Below are positions 1 to 8,680 of a stretch of DNA of 64,000 nucleotides, piece by piece. The notes under the pieces were generated by a model. The model saw nothing but the letters and a program-made list of their open reading frames with translations. It searched no databases and was not told the DNA's origin. The position numbers and the translations under genes were made by a program. The DNA comes from Sulfurovum sp. (lineage in GTDB: Bacteria; Campylobacterota; Campylobacteria; Campylobacterales; Sulfurovaceae): the NCBI GenBank assembly GCA_021166685.1, contig JAJPEU010000003.1:1-64000 (forward strand). The letters run 5' to 3'. Every line of letters starts with the position of its first letter. The stretch's first letter is position 1.

Positions 1-44
1 CACTCTCACTCTCTCAACCCACTCGGTTAAGGTCTCTGTGTTTG

Positions 45-82
45 TGGACGCGTATTATAGCACCGGATAAGATTCTTGTCAA
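45..82 (-). promoter_or_regulatory. Strong consensus sigma-70 promoter firing leftwards out of the window
   Basis: On the minus strand there is a perfect -35 TTGACA (77-82), a 17-base spacer and a perfect -10 TATAAT (54-59), followed by a GC-rich discriminator (about 45-53). The DNA upstream of the -35 (83-130) is rich in A-tracts on that strand, like an UP element. A full consensus plus GC-rich discriminator is typical of stable-RNA promoters, so an rRNA or tRNA operon left of position 1 is the best guess. Bases 1-44 would be its leader. The target gene is not in the window. Confidence 0.8.
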
Positions 83-218
83 GGGTTTTTTGGAAAATGT
101 TTGGAAATTGTTTGATTTTTTTTGTTTACTTACATTAAATAATATATAAATTATATATACTTTTCTTATTTTAAGTTATTTTCATATAGCATTGCCATAA
201 TATCTATAAAGGATCTTA

Positions 219-404
219 ATGAAAACAATCATTTTTTTATCTTGTATTTTCTTCTTTGGATGCTCCTATTATGAGCCTAAAGTTGATAATGCTGCCAATA
301 ATAATAAAATAACAATCGAAGAAAAGATTCAAGCAAATATATCTGAAGCACAAAAAGCAAAAGAAGAGTATGAAACTCTTAGAAGAAAGCGCGATCAGGG
401 ATAA
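219..404 (+). CDS. Small predicted lipoprotein, function unknown
   Basis: A 61-residue protein with a short basic start, a hydrophobic stretch (residues 4-14) and a lipobox ending FFGC at Cys15, so it should be exported, lipidated and anchored in the envelope. The mature part is charged and predicted helical (many Lys/Glu, residues 30-60), which could be a short coiled coil. It has an AAGGAT ribosome site about 6 bases before the ATG and a CATAAT -10-like box at 196-201. I do not recognise a family. It precedes the Bax-inhibitor-like gene by 70 bases and may be transcribed separately. Confidence 0.6.
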   Translation: MKTIIFLSCIFFFGCSYYEPKVDNAANNNKITIEEKIQANISEAQKAKEEYETLRRKRDQG

Positions 405-474
405 TCGTTTTGTATATTAACCTTAGATTAATCTAGCTTCACTATACTAGCAAAAATTATAATAAAGGATTACA

Positions 475-1167
475 ATGGCTTTATATAACAGAAATTATAC
501 TCATGCTACAGCGGAGTCTGGCTACATTCGAGAAAGTGCCTCTGTTGATTTCATAAAAAAAACATATCAACTTTTGGCCGCCAGCATGATTGCGGCAGCT
601 GCGGGGGCTTATGCTACAATGCCTTACGCTGAAACTATTATGCAATACAAATGGTTCATTTTTGGATTTGAACTTTTGATGCTTTTTTTTGGATTAGGTA
701 TGACTAGAAACAAGCCGGGCTTGAATTTGGCTGCGCTTTTTATCTTTACTTTCGCTACTGGCGTTTCATTGGTGCCTCTATTGGCTTTCTTGGTAGGAGC
801 AGGCAATGGCGCGGTAATAGGTAACGCTTTTTTGATGACTTCTGTTCTTTTTGGTTCACTCAGTCTTTTTGCCATCAACAGCAAAACAGACTTTTCTAGC
901 TGGGGAAAACCTCTTTTTATCACTTTGATTGTTGTTATTATTGCATCGCTTATCAATATGTTTGTTCTGAACAGTCCGGTGATGCATCTTGTCATTAGTG
1001 CAGGGGTTCTTCTTTTGTTTGGCATTTTCACCATTTATGATACACAAAATATTGCCAACGGAGCGTATGATTCACCCGTAGATGCTGCAGTATCGCTTTA
1101 TTTGGATTTCTTGAATATGTTTACTGCTCTACTCCAAATTCTTGGTATTTTTGGTAATGATGAGTGA
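475..1167 (+). CDS. Bax inhibitor-1 / YccA-YbhL family membrane protein
   Basis: A 230-residue integral membrane protein with about seven hydrophobic segments and a conserved C-terminal region (YDTQNIANGAYDSPVDAA, then LYLDFLNMF near residues 208-216) typical of the bacterial BI-1/YccA family. Members sit in the inner membrane. Some bind FtsH and others conduct Ca2+ in a pH-dependent way. The exact role here is unknown. The length matches the family. The start has an AAGGATTAC ribosome site just upstream. Its last codons overlap the start of the next gene, which suggests translational coupling. Confidence 0.85.
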   Translation: MALYNRNYTHATAESGYIRESASVDFIKKTYQLLAASMIAAAAGAYATMPYAETIMQYKWFIFGFELLMLFFGLGMTRNKPGLNLAALFIFTFATGVSLVPLLAFLVGAGNGAVIGNAFLMTSVLFGSLSLFAINSKTDFSSWGKPLFITLIVVIIASLINMFVLNSPVMHLVISAGVLLLFGIFTIYDTQNIANGAYDSPVDAAVSLYLDFLNMFTALLQILGIFGNDE

Positions 1168-1576
1168 TGAAGAATGCACAAATAAGCTTGAGCGTCTCAT
1201 AGATGCCAATCTTAATCGTCTCAAGGAAGGCATACGTGTTATCGAAGATATCAACAGATATATCTATGACAACGCCCTCCTTGCTTCTTCACTAAAATCA
1301 CTTCGGCATAAATTTCAATCTGCTTACGATCAAGATCGTTTACGGCACAGAGATATAGAAAATGACGTACAAAAAGAGAGTGTTCCCAGTGAGCTTGTGC
1401 GTTACAACATCAATGATTTAACAATAGCAAACTTCTCAAGAGCAGAAGAGTCGGCAAGGGTGCTTGAAGAGAGCTTTAAGCTTATAGATCCTTTGCATTC
1501 TAAACTTTTTAAAGAGATCCGTTATACACTTTATGCGCTTGAAAAAGAGTTCTTTATGCAAAATAACGCGAAGTAG
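1157..1576 (+). CDS. ThiD2-like (thiamine biosynthesis associated) protein, stand-alone
   Basis: A protein of about 139 residues whose N-terminus (RLIDANLNRLKEGIRVIED) and later segment (IANFSRAEESARVLEE) match the duplicated helical ThiD2 domain. That domain is fused in front of thiamine-phosphate synthase (ThiE) in cyanobacteria and often stands alone in epsilonproteobacteria. ThiD2 has been proposed to act in HMP-phosphate phosphorylation, but this is less certain than the family assignment. There is no ThiE domain here. The start chosen is the first ATG (1157), overlapping the upstream gene by 11 bases; ATG 1160 is equally possible. A longer TTG start at 1142 is less likely. The 3' end overlaps the convergent methyltransferase gene. 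Confidence 0.75.
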   Translation: MMSDEECTNKLERLIDANLNRLKEGIRVIEDINRYIYDNALLASSLKSLRHKFQSAYDQDRLRHRDIENDVQKESVPSELVRYNINDLTIANFSRAEESARVLEESFKLIDPLHSKLFKEIRYTLYALEKEFFMQNNAK

Positions 1577-2309
1577 CATCAACAAAGAGCACTTCAAACT
1601 CTAAATAGTCTAGAGGATAGTTTTTTATTAAGTTTTTAACTTGTTTGTATGTTAATTTTTTTTCTCCGCCGCTTACTCCGCTTTTTTTAATATAGTTTAA
1701 CATTTCGTAAACAGACTCGAAGTGCAATTTATAGGCATGTGTTTCATATAGTGCATTATAGTATTTGTCAATGCTCTGCTTTAGTTGATCTTCCGTGTAA
1801 ATGGGGGAATGAATTTTTGCTGCCCGATGTAAGGTCTTAAATGTAGAAGAGGTAAAAATTGCAAAATATGCTTTTTTTGCTTTTTTTGAAATCCAAGAAA
1901 AGGTAAAATCCAAATCTTGACTCCACTGCAATGCCGAAGAAGATATAATCAGCGCTTCTGCTTGCGTATCAAAGGACGCATAGGCTTCAGCGGCATTAAA
2001 ATCTGTAGAGATTTTTTCCACCGCGTTGCCGGAAGGATGTATTTCAAGCATCTCCTTTGATAAATCTACAGCAATAAAATGATCAAAAAATATATAATTT
2101 TTTTGTATATTTTTATAGATTTCACCGCTTCCACAACCAATATCAATAATAGCAGGATATTTTTTTATGCAAAGATGCGCCACCAACTGTTTGGCGACCT
2201 CGGATTGAATAATATTATGCCTATCATACTCTTTGGCAAATCGAGAAAATTCTTTAATGATTTTTGATTTATTTTTTTGTGTTGTATGCACTCTTCTCAC
2301 CACTTTCAT
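1554..2309 (-). CDS. bioC: SAM-dependent methyltransferase, BioC-like (malonyl-ACP O-methyltransferase)
   Basis: A 251-residue class I methyltransferase. The N-terminal helix (SRFAKEYDRHNIIQ) and SAM motif I (IDIGCGSGEIY, about residues 52-62) are BioC-like. So are the segments LIISSSALQW (about 118-127) and LNYIKKSGVSG (about 200-210), with a GVSG motif like that of known BioC proteins. BioC methylates malonyl-ACP to start pimelate synthesis for biotin. No other bio genes are nearby, so the name rests on motifs only. The ATG at 2309 is preferred over the upstream TTG at 2312. The gene is transcribed from a palindromic promoter shared with secG. Confidence 0.65.
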   Translation of the reverse strand: MKVVRRVHTTQKNKSKIIKEFSRFAKEYDRHNIIQSEVAKQLVAHLCIKKYPAIIDIGCGSGEIYKNIQKNYIFFDHFIAVDLSKEMLEIHPSGNAVEKISTDFNAAEAYASFDTQAEALIISSSALQWSQDLDFTFSWISKKAKKAYFAIFTSSTFKTLHRAAKIHSPIYTEDQLKQSIDKYYNALYETHAYKLHFESVYEMLNYIKKSGVSGGEKKLTYKQVKNLIKNYPLDYLEFEVLFVDATSRYFA

Positions 2310-2336
2310 CAAACTTCATTGCTGCTTCAAGCTTTT

Positions 2337-2365
2337 TTGGGTATAATCGCCGATATTATACCCAA
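2337..2365. promoter_or_regulatory. Palindromic overlapping divergent promoter (bioC-like / secG)
   Basis: Two perfect 11-base arms, TTGGGTATAAT (2337-2347) and ATTATACCCAA (2355-2365), flank a 7-base spacer. Each arm contains a TATAAT: plus strand 2342-2347 for secG and minus strand 2355-2360 for the methyltransferase gene. The predicted start sites fall inside the element, so the two promoters should compete for polymerase. A further inverted copy (CCCAAA/TTTGGG, 2361-2376) would form a small hairpin at the 5' end of the secG transcript. Confidence 0.65.
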
Positions 2366-2414
2366 ATTATTTTGGGCTATTGAATAATGCAAAAACAGTC
2401 AAAAAGAGGAATAA

Positions 2415-2756
2415 ATGACATCAACACTTTTAATTGCACAAATTATATTGGCAATTGGTATTACTATTATCGTATTGTTGCAAAAAAGTTCAAGCATAGG
2501 ACTGGGTGCATATAGCGGCAGCAATGAATCCGTATTTGGAGCGAAAGGGCCTACAGGATTTCTTGCCAAACTCACATTTGTTCTCGCTTTTCTTTTTATC
2601 ATAAACACGCTTGCTCTTGGGTATCTTTATACAAGCGCGAACACTAGTTCTGTTGTAGACACCATTGTGCCTGCAAATAATGCAGCCATTCCTGCTTCTC
2701 CGGCAAATTCAACCCCGACAGAACCTGTTGCTCCCCCTGCTCCAAAAAACAATTAA
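2415..2756 (+). CDS. secG: Preprotein translocase subunit SecG
   Basis: A 113-residue protein with two membrane segments (about residues 3-22 and 52-72) around a cytoplasmic loop with KSSSIGLGAYSGSNESVFGAKG, the SecG signature (broken here as KSSSIGLGAYSG, then SNESVFGAKG). SecG sits with SecYE in the inner membrane and helps the SecA-driven export cycle. The C-terminal 35 residues are an Ala/Pro/Thr-rich tail, as often seen in epsilonproteobacteria. AGAGGA precedes the ATG. It is followed by frr and pyrE on the same strand, with a 210-base gap before frr. Confidence 0.9.
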   Translation: MTSTLLIAQIILAIGITIIVLLQKSSSIGLGAYSGSNESVFGAKGPTGFLAKLTFVLAFLFIINTLALGYLYTSANTSSVVDTIVPANNAAIPASPANSTPTEPVAPPAPKNN

Positions 2757-2966
2757 AACCGTAGCTCTACCCTCAAGAAAAATCTTAACGGCAGAGCTTC
2801 AATTACCCTTACGTGAATCTCATCTTATATGAAGTACATAAAGGGTAAAATTTCTTTTAAAGTTATACGAAAATCCTTTCTTGGGCGCATTTGGAATAAA
2901 ACTTTTAAGAATGGAAAGATACGGATTTATCTGTGTTGTATAAGAATTTATTTATAGGAGATAATT
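2757..2966 (+). other. secG-frr intergenic region with two inverted repeats
   Basis: This 210-base gap has no gene that I can support. It holds an imperfect hairpin (AGCTCTACC 2763-2771 with GGCAGAGCT 2790-2798, one mismatch) and a perfect 8-base inverted repeat (TTACCCTT 2803-2810, AAGGGTAA 2841-2848) followed by AATTTCTTTT, which may act as a weak terminator for secG. A strong ribosome site (TAGGAG) precedes frr. I see no tRNA fold. Confidence 0.4.
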
Positions 2967-3524
2967 ATGCTGAATGAAATTTTCAATCACACAAAAGAGA
3001 GTATGGAAAAAAGTATCGATGCACTCAGAAGAGATTTTACTACTCTTAGAACAGGAAAAGTAACCACCTCAATTGTAGATCATATCAAAGTAGATTATTA
3101 TGGTACCCCGACTGCTTTAACTCAGGCAGGGAACGTAATCGCAACAGATGCAACCACTATCACTATCACACCATGGGAAAAAAATCTTGTAAACAAAATC
3201 GAAAAAGCCATTCAAGAAGCTAATATCGGCGTAAATCCGAATAATGACGGGAGTGTCATTAAACTATTTTTCCCTCCAATGACAGTAGAGCAAAGACAAA
3301 ATATTGTAAAACAAGCCAAAGCAATGAGCGAAAAAGCCAAAGTGGCGATAAGAAATATCAGAAAAGAGAGCAATGACCAGGTTAAAAAGCTTGAAAAAGA
3401 AAAAGCAGTCAGCGAGGATGAAATAAAAAAGGGCCTTGATGAAATACAAAAAATTACTGACGGATATATCATAAAGGTAGACGAGGCTCTTAAAGTAAAA
3501 GAAGCTGACATCCTAAAAGTATAA
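2967..3524 (+). CDS. frr: Ribosome recycling factor
   Basis: A 185-residue protein of standard RRF length and pattern. The N-terminal helix carries [19 protein letters not shown], then comes the beta domain (residues 30-105, with VDYYGTPT and the ITPWEK segment), then the C-terminal helices including [23 protein letters not shown] splits the post-termination ribosome together with EF-G. The Shine-Dalgarno TAGGAG lies about 6 bases before the ATG. Its stop overlaps or abuts the pyrE start region, so the two are probably co-transcribed. Confidence 0.95.
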   Translation: MLNEIFNHTKESMEKSIDALRRDFTTLRTGKVTTSIVDHIKVDYYGTPTALTQAGNVIATDATTITITPWEKNLVNKIEKAIQEANIGVNPNNDGSVIKLFFPPMTVEQRQNIVKQAKAMSEKAKVAIRNIRKESNDQVKKLEKEKAVSEDEIKKGLDEIQKITDGYIIKVDEALKVKEADILKV

Positions 3525-3535
3525 TGGAGACTCGC

Positions 3536-4141
3536 ATGAATGTTGAACAGATATATAAAGATGCGGGTGCTCTTTTAGAGGGGCATTTTGTACTCTCAAG
3601 CGGCAACCACTCCAACCGATACCTACAAAGTGCGAAAGTTCTAGAGGATACCAAAAGGGCGGCTCTTCTTGCTAAAGCGCTAGCAGAACAAATCAGAAAT
3701 TCAGGTATTCAAATAGAAACGGTTTGTGCGCCAGCACTTGGCGGTGTGCTCGCCGGATATGAGTTGGCGCGCGCCCTTGAAGTTAGAAGTATTTTTGTCG
3801 AGCGAAAAGAAGGGCAAATGGAACTTCGCCGAGGTTTTGAAGTGCACAAAGGGGAAAAAGTACTCATTTGCGAAGATATCATTACAACCGGAGGCTCCGC
3901 CATGGAAGCTGCAAAAATCATAGAAGCGCTTGGCGCAGAAGTGGTTGGCTTTGCCGCATTAGCCAATAGGGGCTTTTGTCAAAGAGAGGGAACGAACAAT
4001 TTATCAAAACCAGAATGCAAACTCTCCAAAGGATTCCCATTTTTTGCTTTGGCTGATTTTGAATTTGAAATGTATACACCAGAAGAGTGCCCGCTTTGCA
4101 AACAAGGAAGCAAAGCAATCAAGCCTGGCAGCAGAAACTAA
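3536..4141 (+). CDS. pyrE: Orotate phosphoribosyltransferase
   Basis: A 201-residue enzyme that joins orotate to PRPP to make OMP in pyrimidine synthesis. Visible features are the N-terminal [12 protein letters not shown] and [12 protein letters not shown] segments that shape the orotate pocket, the flexible catalytic loop ([15 protein letters not shown]) and the PRPP-binding motif ([17 protein letters not shown]). I chose the ATG at 3536 because GGAG lies 6 bases upstream. The in-frame ATG at 3524, overlapping the frr stop, has no ribosome site. It ends 20 bases from the convergent ATPase gene. Confidence 0.93.
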   Translation: MNVEQIYKDAGALLEGHFVLSSGNHSNRYLQSAKVLEDTKRAALLAKALAEQIRNSGIQIETVCAPALGGVLAGYELARALEVRSIFVERKEGQMELRRGFEVHKGEKVLICEDIITTGGSAMEAAKIIEALGAEVVGFAALANRGFCQREGTNNLSKPECKLSKGFPFFALADFEFEMYTPEECPLCKQGSKAIKPGSRN

Positions 4142-4161
4142 TTTTGCTTCCTGCCTCTTAG

Positions 4162-6495
4162 CTAGCCTATATTTCTCCATACTATAGCGCATAATTCTAT
4201 ATCTATATCCGCTTTGCGTGGCTTTAGTGCTACGATTTCAATCCTGTACCGATCGATATGGTACTTTTCATTAAGTGCATCTGCTTTATCTTCAAATTCT
4301 CTTTCTAGCGCATTTATCTCTTCTTTTATCAATTCTGCACGCTCATGGGCCGACTTCATCTCTCCTCTCTCTTTGAATATTTTGCTTCCCTTGCTTACCG
4401 CGCGGCCAATCTTTGCTGAACTTGAACGGCCAAAAAGTGCTCCCAGTACGGCGATGCCGGCCTCTATCATTGAGCCGGCAGAGTCAGAGGACTCTCTTTC
4501 AATACGTTCGTTTGCCCTAAAAAGTTTCTCTTGTAGTACTTTTTCTTTGGCTGCATAGTGTATTTTGAGCTTTTCTATCTCTGCTTCTTTTTGTGCCTGC
4601 AAACTATCGTGTACACGAACGAGAAAATCTGATTTGGATTCATGAACCTTGGATTCCATCATCAGTGCGGTACACCGATAAAGTTCTAGATTTTGCTCCC
4701 TATAAAGCGTCTCTTTGAGTTCGCGTATAGCCTGCTTTAGACCTTTATCTTTCAGGATAATATCAGGCAATGACGCAAATTTTGCTCCACCGGGCGGCAT
4801 ATGTGGAAATTTTTCAAAATGATTTTTATCGTTAGCCTCATTCCAGGCAAGTCGCTGCAAAGAAGCGTTTAGAGGCAATGACAAATGCAATATTCTTTCT
4901 TGATCTATGCCTCGTGCCTGTTGGACAAAATGTACTTTTGCTATGGCGCCAAGCGTTGGGCGGTAACGATACGACTGCAAGATATCCGGCTCATAAAACT
5001 GATGGATGGATGGATCGATATTTTGATAATTTTCAAATACGGTGTCTTTTGCAGTAGCGGACAGCAAATGGTCTATACCCAAGGGGGTTTGTTGTTTTTG
5101 TGTCTCCATGACCCTGGAAATTTCTTCTCTGCTAAGGGGTCCCTTAAGATAACTCATCACCCAGCGCGTTTCAAAGAGCCTAATATCGTCCAAATGGGCA
5201 CTTTTAAGAAAAAATGTTCTTTTTGGCAAATTGGCTAAAAGTTGCCTAATTGCATCCCTATCGAAACTAGAGCCTACTTTACCGCCAAGTCCGTCAATGA
5301 CTCTGTCTATATCTTGAGCCGTTTGCAATCTCCCCACAAACCATGTGCCTATATTGGAGAGCCCCTTGTAGTCCAAGTCCACAGGGTTTTGTGTACTCAG
5401 TACTACACCTATACCAAATGCCCTTGCTTGTTTAAGCAAAAGAAGCATCGGTTCTTTACTCGGCGGATTTTTTGTGGGAGGGAAAAAACCAAATATTTCA
5501 TCCATATAGAGCAATGTTTTAAGTGCCGATGTGCCGCTTTGCCTACGCATCCATGCAATATACTTATTTAGCAATAAAGTTACAAAAAACATACGCTCAT
5601 TGTCGTTTAGGTGTGAAATTGAAAAAATAGCTATTTTCGCTTTGCCGTTTTCATCATAAAGCAGTTTTTGAATATCCATACTGTCACCCTGAAGCCATAC
5701 CGAAAAGCCGGGAGAAGCAAGCAGTGCATTAAATTTTGTTGCTAACTTAAAACGCTCTGGTTGCGGATAAAAATCATCCAGGGGAAGGATGCCTATCTTT
5801 TTGAAGGGGGGGTTGATAATTTTTGTTATCATCCCCTCGATAGACAAACTTTCTCCTGCTATCCACCCCTGTGAAATGATTTGTGCCAAAAGAATGTACT
5901 CTTTAGACTCCATAGGGTCGGCTTCTATTCCAATTAAAGAGAGCAGACTGGTTGTTGTGCTTTTTAGATATGAGGCAAACGTATCGGCTTCTTCTATGAT
6001 CTGAATAGGAGGCGCATCCATGGTTCCCATGACATTGATACACACTCCGGCTGTATTTCCCGGAGTGTAAATTGTTTTTTTAATATTTTGAAATTTTTGA
6101 ACACGCTCTGCAGACTGTCCCCAGCTTTCCATACCCTCCTTCCATGCGTTAGCTGTCTTTTGCGCATACTCCAAAGGGTTCGTTTCTTTAGATTTAGCTT
6201 CATCCGCTGTCCATACCTTAAAATTTTGTACAGAAAATTCAGAGTCGGTCAGACACAGGTTGCCCATGTCTCCTTTTGGATCGATAACGATCGAAGGTAT
6301 ATTATCCATTGCGGCTTCTTCGATAAGACCTACACCCAGGCCTGTTTTTCCTGAGCCCGTCATTCCTATAATTGCCGCATGTGTAGTAAAATCTTTGTTC
6401 TTAAGAAGCGTTAAAACATCCGTTGTCTCCATTAACGTCTTGTCAACATCTTTACCCAGATAAAATAAACCTAATTTTTCATATATTTCCTTCAC
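4162..6495 (-). CDS. HerA/FtsK-like P-loop ATPase (DUF853-type)
   Basis: A 777-residue ATP-binding protein. The Walker A motif is GMTGSGKTGLG (about residues 44-54), with IVIDPKGDMGN nearby (about 70-80), a Walker B-like LLYMDEIFGFFPP (about 328-340) and a sensor-like VVLSTQNPVDLDYKGLSNI (about 366-384). The order fits the HerA/DUF853 group of hexameric DNA- or protein-pumping ATPases. Residues from about 610 onwards are a long charged coiled coil (KEAEIEKLKIHYAAKEKVLQ begins it). The start is GTG with AAGGAG 7 bases upstream. No NurA nuclease partner is adjacent, so the substrate is unknown. Confidence 0.75.
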   Translation of the reverse strand: MKEIYEKLGLFYLGKDVDKTLMETTDVLTLLKNKDFTTHAAIIGMTGSGKTGLGVGLIEEAAMDNIPSIVIDPKGDMGNLCLTDSEFSVQNFKVWTADEAKSKETNPLEYAQKTANAWKEGMESWGQSAERVQKFQNIKKTIYTPGNTAGVCINVMGTMDAPPIQIIEEADTFASYLKSTTTSLLSLIGIEADPMESKEYILLAQIISQGWIAGESLSIEGMITKIINPPFKKIGILPLDDFYPQPERFKLATKFNALLASPGFSVWLQGDSMDIQKLLYDENGKAKIAIFSISHLNDNERMFFVTLLLNKYIAWMRRQSGTSALKTLLYMDEIFGFFPPTKNPPSKEPMLLLLKQARAFGIGVVLSTQNPVDLDYKGLSNIGTWFVGRLQTAQDIDRVIDGLGGKVGSSFDRDAIRQLLANLPKRTFFLKSAHLDDIRLFETRWVMSYLKGPLSREEISRVMETQKQQTPLGIDHLLSATAKDTVFENYQNIDPSIHQFYEPDILQSYRYRPTLGAIAKVHFVQQARGIDQERILHLSLPLNASLQRLAWNEANDKNHFEKFPHMPPGGAKFASLPDIILKDKGLKQAIRELKETLYREQNLELYRCTALMMESKVHESKSDFLVRVHDSLQAQKEAEIEKLKIHYAAKEKVLQEKLFRANERIERESSDSAGSMIEAGIAVLGALFGRSSSAKIGRAVSKGSKIFKERGEMKSAHERAELIKEEINALEREFEDKADALNEKYHIDRYRIEIVALKPRKADIDIELCAIVWRNIG

Positions 6496-6563
6496 ACATT
6501 ACTCCTTTTTCTGATAACAAATTATTGTAACCAATTTTAAAAAGGAGCGTGCTTATCTTTTGA

Positions 6564-7160
6564 TTATTTTACCTCAGAATTTGACAAATCCGATGGGGAT
6601 GTTTCGGAAGCCTGTTCTTGCTCCTGTGCTTGGACCGCCTGTTTATTTTGCTCCGGCTCAGATATACCTTGAGCCATAAAAGTTATAGGATCCTTGCCTT
6701 TTTCTTCTATTAAAACCAATACTTTACTTTTGTCTTTACTGCGGTATACATCAAACAGTTCGACATGCGGTATTACCACATCAATCTCCACATTGTCTTC
6801 AGAGTCCAGGGGCAGATCATAGCCGTTGCCCTCTACCCGCAACAGAGCATGCTGATCTTTTGAAACAACCCAACATACTTTTGCCGCAGGAAGCGCATAA
6901 ATGGAATTTTTGGTATTTTCAATGCAAAGCCTGAAAAATTCATCTTTTTTTATATCCAATTTTCCGTCTGAATTTAAAATATCCAGATAAAGCACCTCGG
7001 TCGTCTTCGCTGCTTTCCTTGCTTTTTCTAAAGACTCAAAAAGGTGATGATTGGATTGGCGCAGCATCTCTACCCCGCTGTATAGGGCAGGAAGCATGAT
7101 GCCTAGTAACGCTATAGCAATAAGCACCTCCAGCAAGGTAAAGGCTTTTCTTGACAGCAT
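6564..7160 (-). CDS. Type II secretion minor pseudopilin, GspJ-like
   Basis: A 198-residue protein with a classic type IV prepilin leader: short basic segment, then KAFTLLEVLIAIALLGIML, with Glu5 of the mature chain present. The prepilin peptidase should cut between Ala6 and Phe7 of the precursor. The remainder is a globular periplasmic domain with a low-complexity Glu/Gln/Ser tail (about 165-198). It is the last gene of the minus-strand secretion operon, six bases after gspE. Length and position suggest a J-type minor pseudopilin, but I or K-like roles cannot be excluded. Confidence 0.7.
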   Translation of the reverse strand: MLSRKAFTLLEVLIAIALLGIMLPALYSGVEMLRQSNHHLFESLEKARKAAKTTEVLYLDILNSDGKLDIKKDEFFRLCIENTKNSIYALPAAKVCWVVSKDQHALLRVEGNGYDLPLDSEDNVEIDVVIPHVELFDVYRSKDKSKVLVLIEEKGKDPITFMAQGISEPEQNKQAVQAQEQEQASETSPSDLSNSEVK

Positions 7161-7166
7161 ATCTCT

Positions 7167-8678
7167 TTAGCCGTCCATCAGTCCGACACGTATAGCTTCT
7201 TCATAGCTTGTTTCACCTGCCACAAGCATCTCTTTGAGTTTATCTGAAATGGTTTGCATGCCGCGCTTTTTCATTGCTTCTCGTATTTGATGGTCATTGA
7301 ATCCCTCTTTCATCATCTCTCGGACCTGCTCATCAATAATGAAAAGTTCTCCTATGGCTTGCCGTCCTTTGTAGCCTGTAAAATCGCATGCCTTGCATCC
7401 CGAAGCATAAAAATACATACCTTCCGAGGGCACATCTATTTCTTTTGCAACATCAAGGGGAAGCGGTCCTTCTTGTTTGCAGTGCACGCACAGTTTCCTA
7501 GTCAATCGCTGAGCCAGCACCCCCAAAAGTGTCGAAGAAATAAGAAAATTTTCTATACCCATGTCCATAAGACGGCTCAAAGAAGATGTGGAGTCATTGG
7601 TATGCAATGTAGAAAGCAGCAAGTGGCCCGTCAATGCCGAACGCAATGCAATATCTGCCGTTTCGTTATCCCTGATCTCCCCGACCATGATAATATCAGG
7701 ATCTTGACGCAAAATAGATCTAAGTCCCGCTGCAAACGTCAGCCCTACTTTTGAATTTACCTGAATTTGACTAATGTTGTTTGCATTATATTCCACAGGA
7801 TCTTCTACGGTAATAATATTTTTATCAGGCGTAGCAATGTGCTGCAAACAGGCATGCAGTGTTGTTGACTTTCCGCTTCCGGTTGGCCCCGTGACAAGCA
7901 TCATTCCATGGGCATGGTTAAGCAGTTTATAGAGTTCTTTGGTAATAGTCTCCGAAAAACCCAAATCTCTTAATGTGGGGATATGTTCGCTTTGACTTAA
8001 TATCCTCATTACCACTCTTTCGCCGTAATAAGTTGGCAATATGGATACCCTCACATCTATGCTTTTTCCGGAGATGCTCAACTGTGTTCGTCCGTCTTGC
8101 GGCACACGTTTTTCTGAAATATCAAGACTTGAGATGACTTTAATTCTATTGATAACCAGATTGACGATCTGTTTTTCAAGATCAAGATGTTTTTTAAGCG
8201 CACCGTCGATACGAAAACGCACTTCTCCTTTGCGCTCTGCACTTTCAATGTGAATATCACTCGATCCTTTTTGGATAGCCTGAAAAAAAAGCGAATTAAC
8301 CAGCTTGATAATAGGGGCGGACTCTTCGCTTGAAAGCAAATCTTGCGAATTGCGTATAAATTCCAAAAGATCTGATTCGATCTCTATCAGTTCGTCTGAC
8401 GTTGTACTCATTGCTTCAAAATCAGAACCGGTTTGAATTTCTAAAAATTTATTTTTTAATCTATCAAAGCTCTCTTCATCAACCAGCACAACAGGATAGT
8501 CCAAAGAAAGCTGCGAGAGATAATTAAGAGCGTGAGGCAACGTCGGCTCCTCGACAATGCACATTTTTTTGCCGTCAACCACACTAAAGAGCAATGAGTG
8601 TTTCACTGCAAGCTTATGATTGATCTCCTCTTCCCAGAGAGGATCAAGATTGACATCCTGCAGACGAGAAAACTGCAT
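7167..8678 (-). CDS. gspE: Type II secretion ATPase GspE
   Basis: A 503-residue traffic ATPase that powers pseudopilus assembly from the cytoplasmic face. It has an N-terminal GspE/PilB-type domain, a Walker A motif (GPTGSGKSTTLHA, about residues 262-274), an Asp box (ITVEDPVEY), a Walker B region (PDIIMVGEIRDNETADIA) and a His box (LLSTLHTNDS). A tetracysteine zinc-binding module (CVHC ... CKAC, about 399-440) separates true GspE/PilB from PilT. AGGAAA lies just before the ATG. Only two bases separate it from gspD. Confidence 0.92.
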   Translation of the reverse strand: MQFSRLQDVNLDPLWEEEINHKLAVKHSLLFSVVDGKKMCIVEEPTLPHALNYLSQLSLDYPVVLVDEESFDRLKNKFLEIQTGSDFEAMSTTSDELIEIESDLLEFIRNSQDLLSSEESAPIIKLVNSLFFQAIQKGSSDIHIESAERKGEVRFRIDGALKKHLDLEKQIVNLVINRIKVISSLDISEKRVPQDGRTQLSISGKSIDVRVSILPTYYGERVVMRILSQSEHIPTLRDLGFSETITKELYKLLNHAHGMMLVTGPTGSGKSTTLHACLQHIATPDKNIITVEDPVEYNANNISQIQVNSKVGLTFAAGLRSILRQDPDIIMVGEIRDNETADIALRSALTGHLLLSTLHTNDSTSSLSRLMDMGIENFLISSTLLGVLAQRLTRKLCVHCKQEGPLPLDVAKEIDVPSEGMYFYASGCKACDFTGYKGRQAIGELFIIDEQVREMMKEGFNDHQIREAMKKRGMQTISDKLKEMLVAGETSYEEAIRVGLMDG

Positions 8679-8680
8679 GC

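Noticed and set aside
2757-2966. tRNA or riboswitch in the secG-frr gap
   Set aside because: The inverted repeats do not form a cloverleaf and match no riboswitch core I know.
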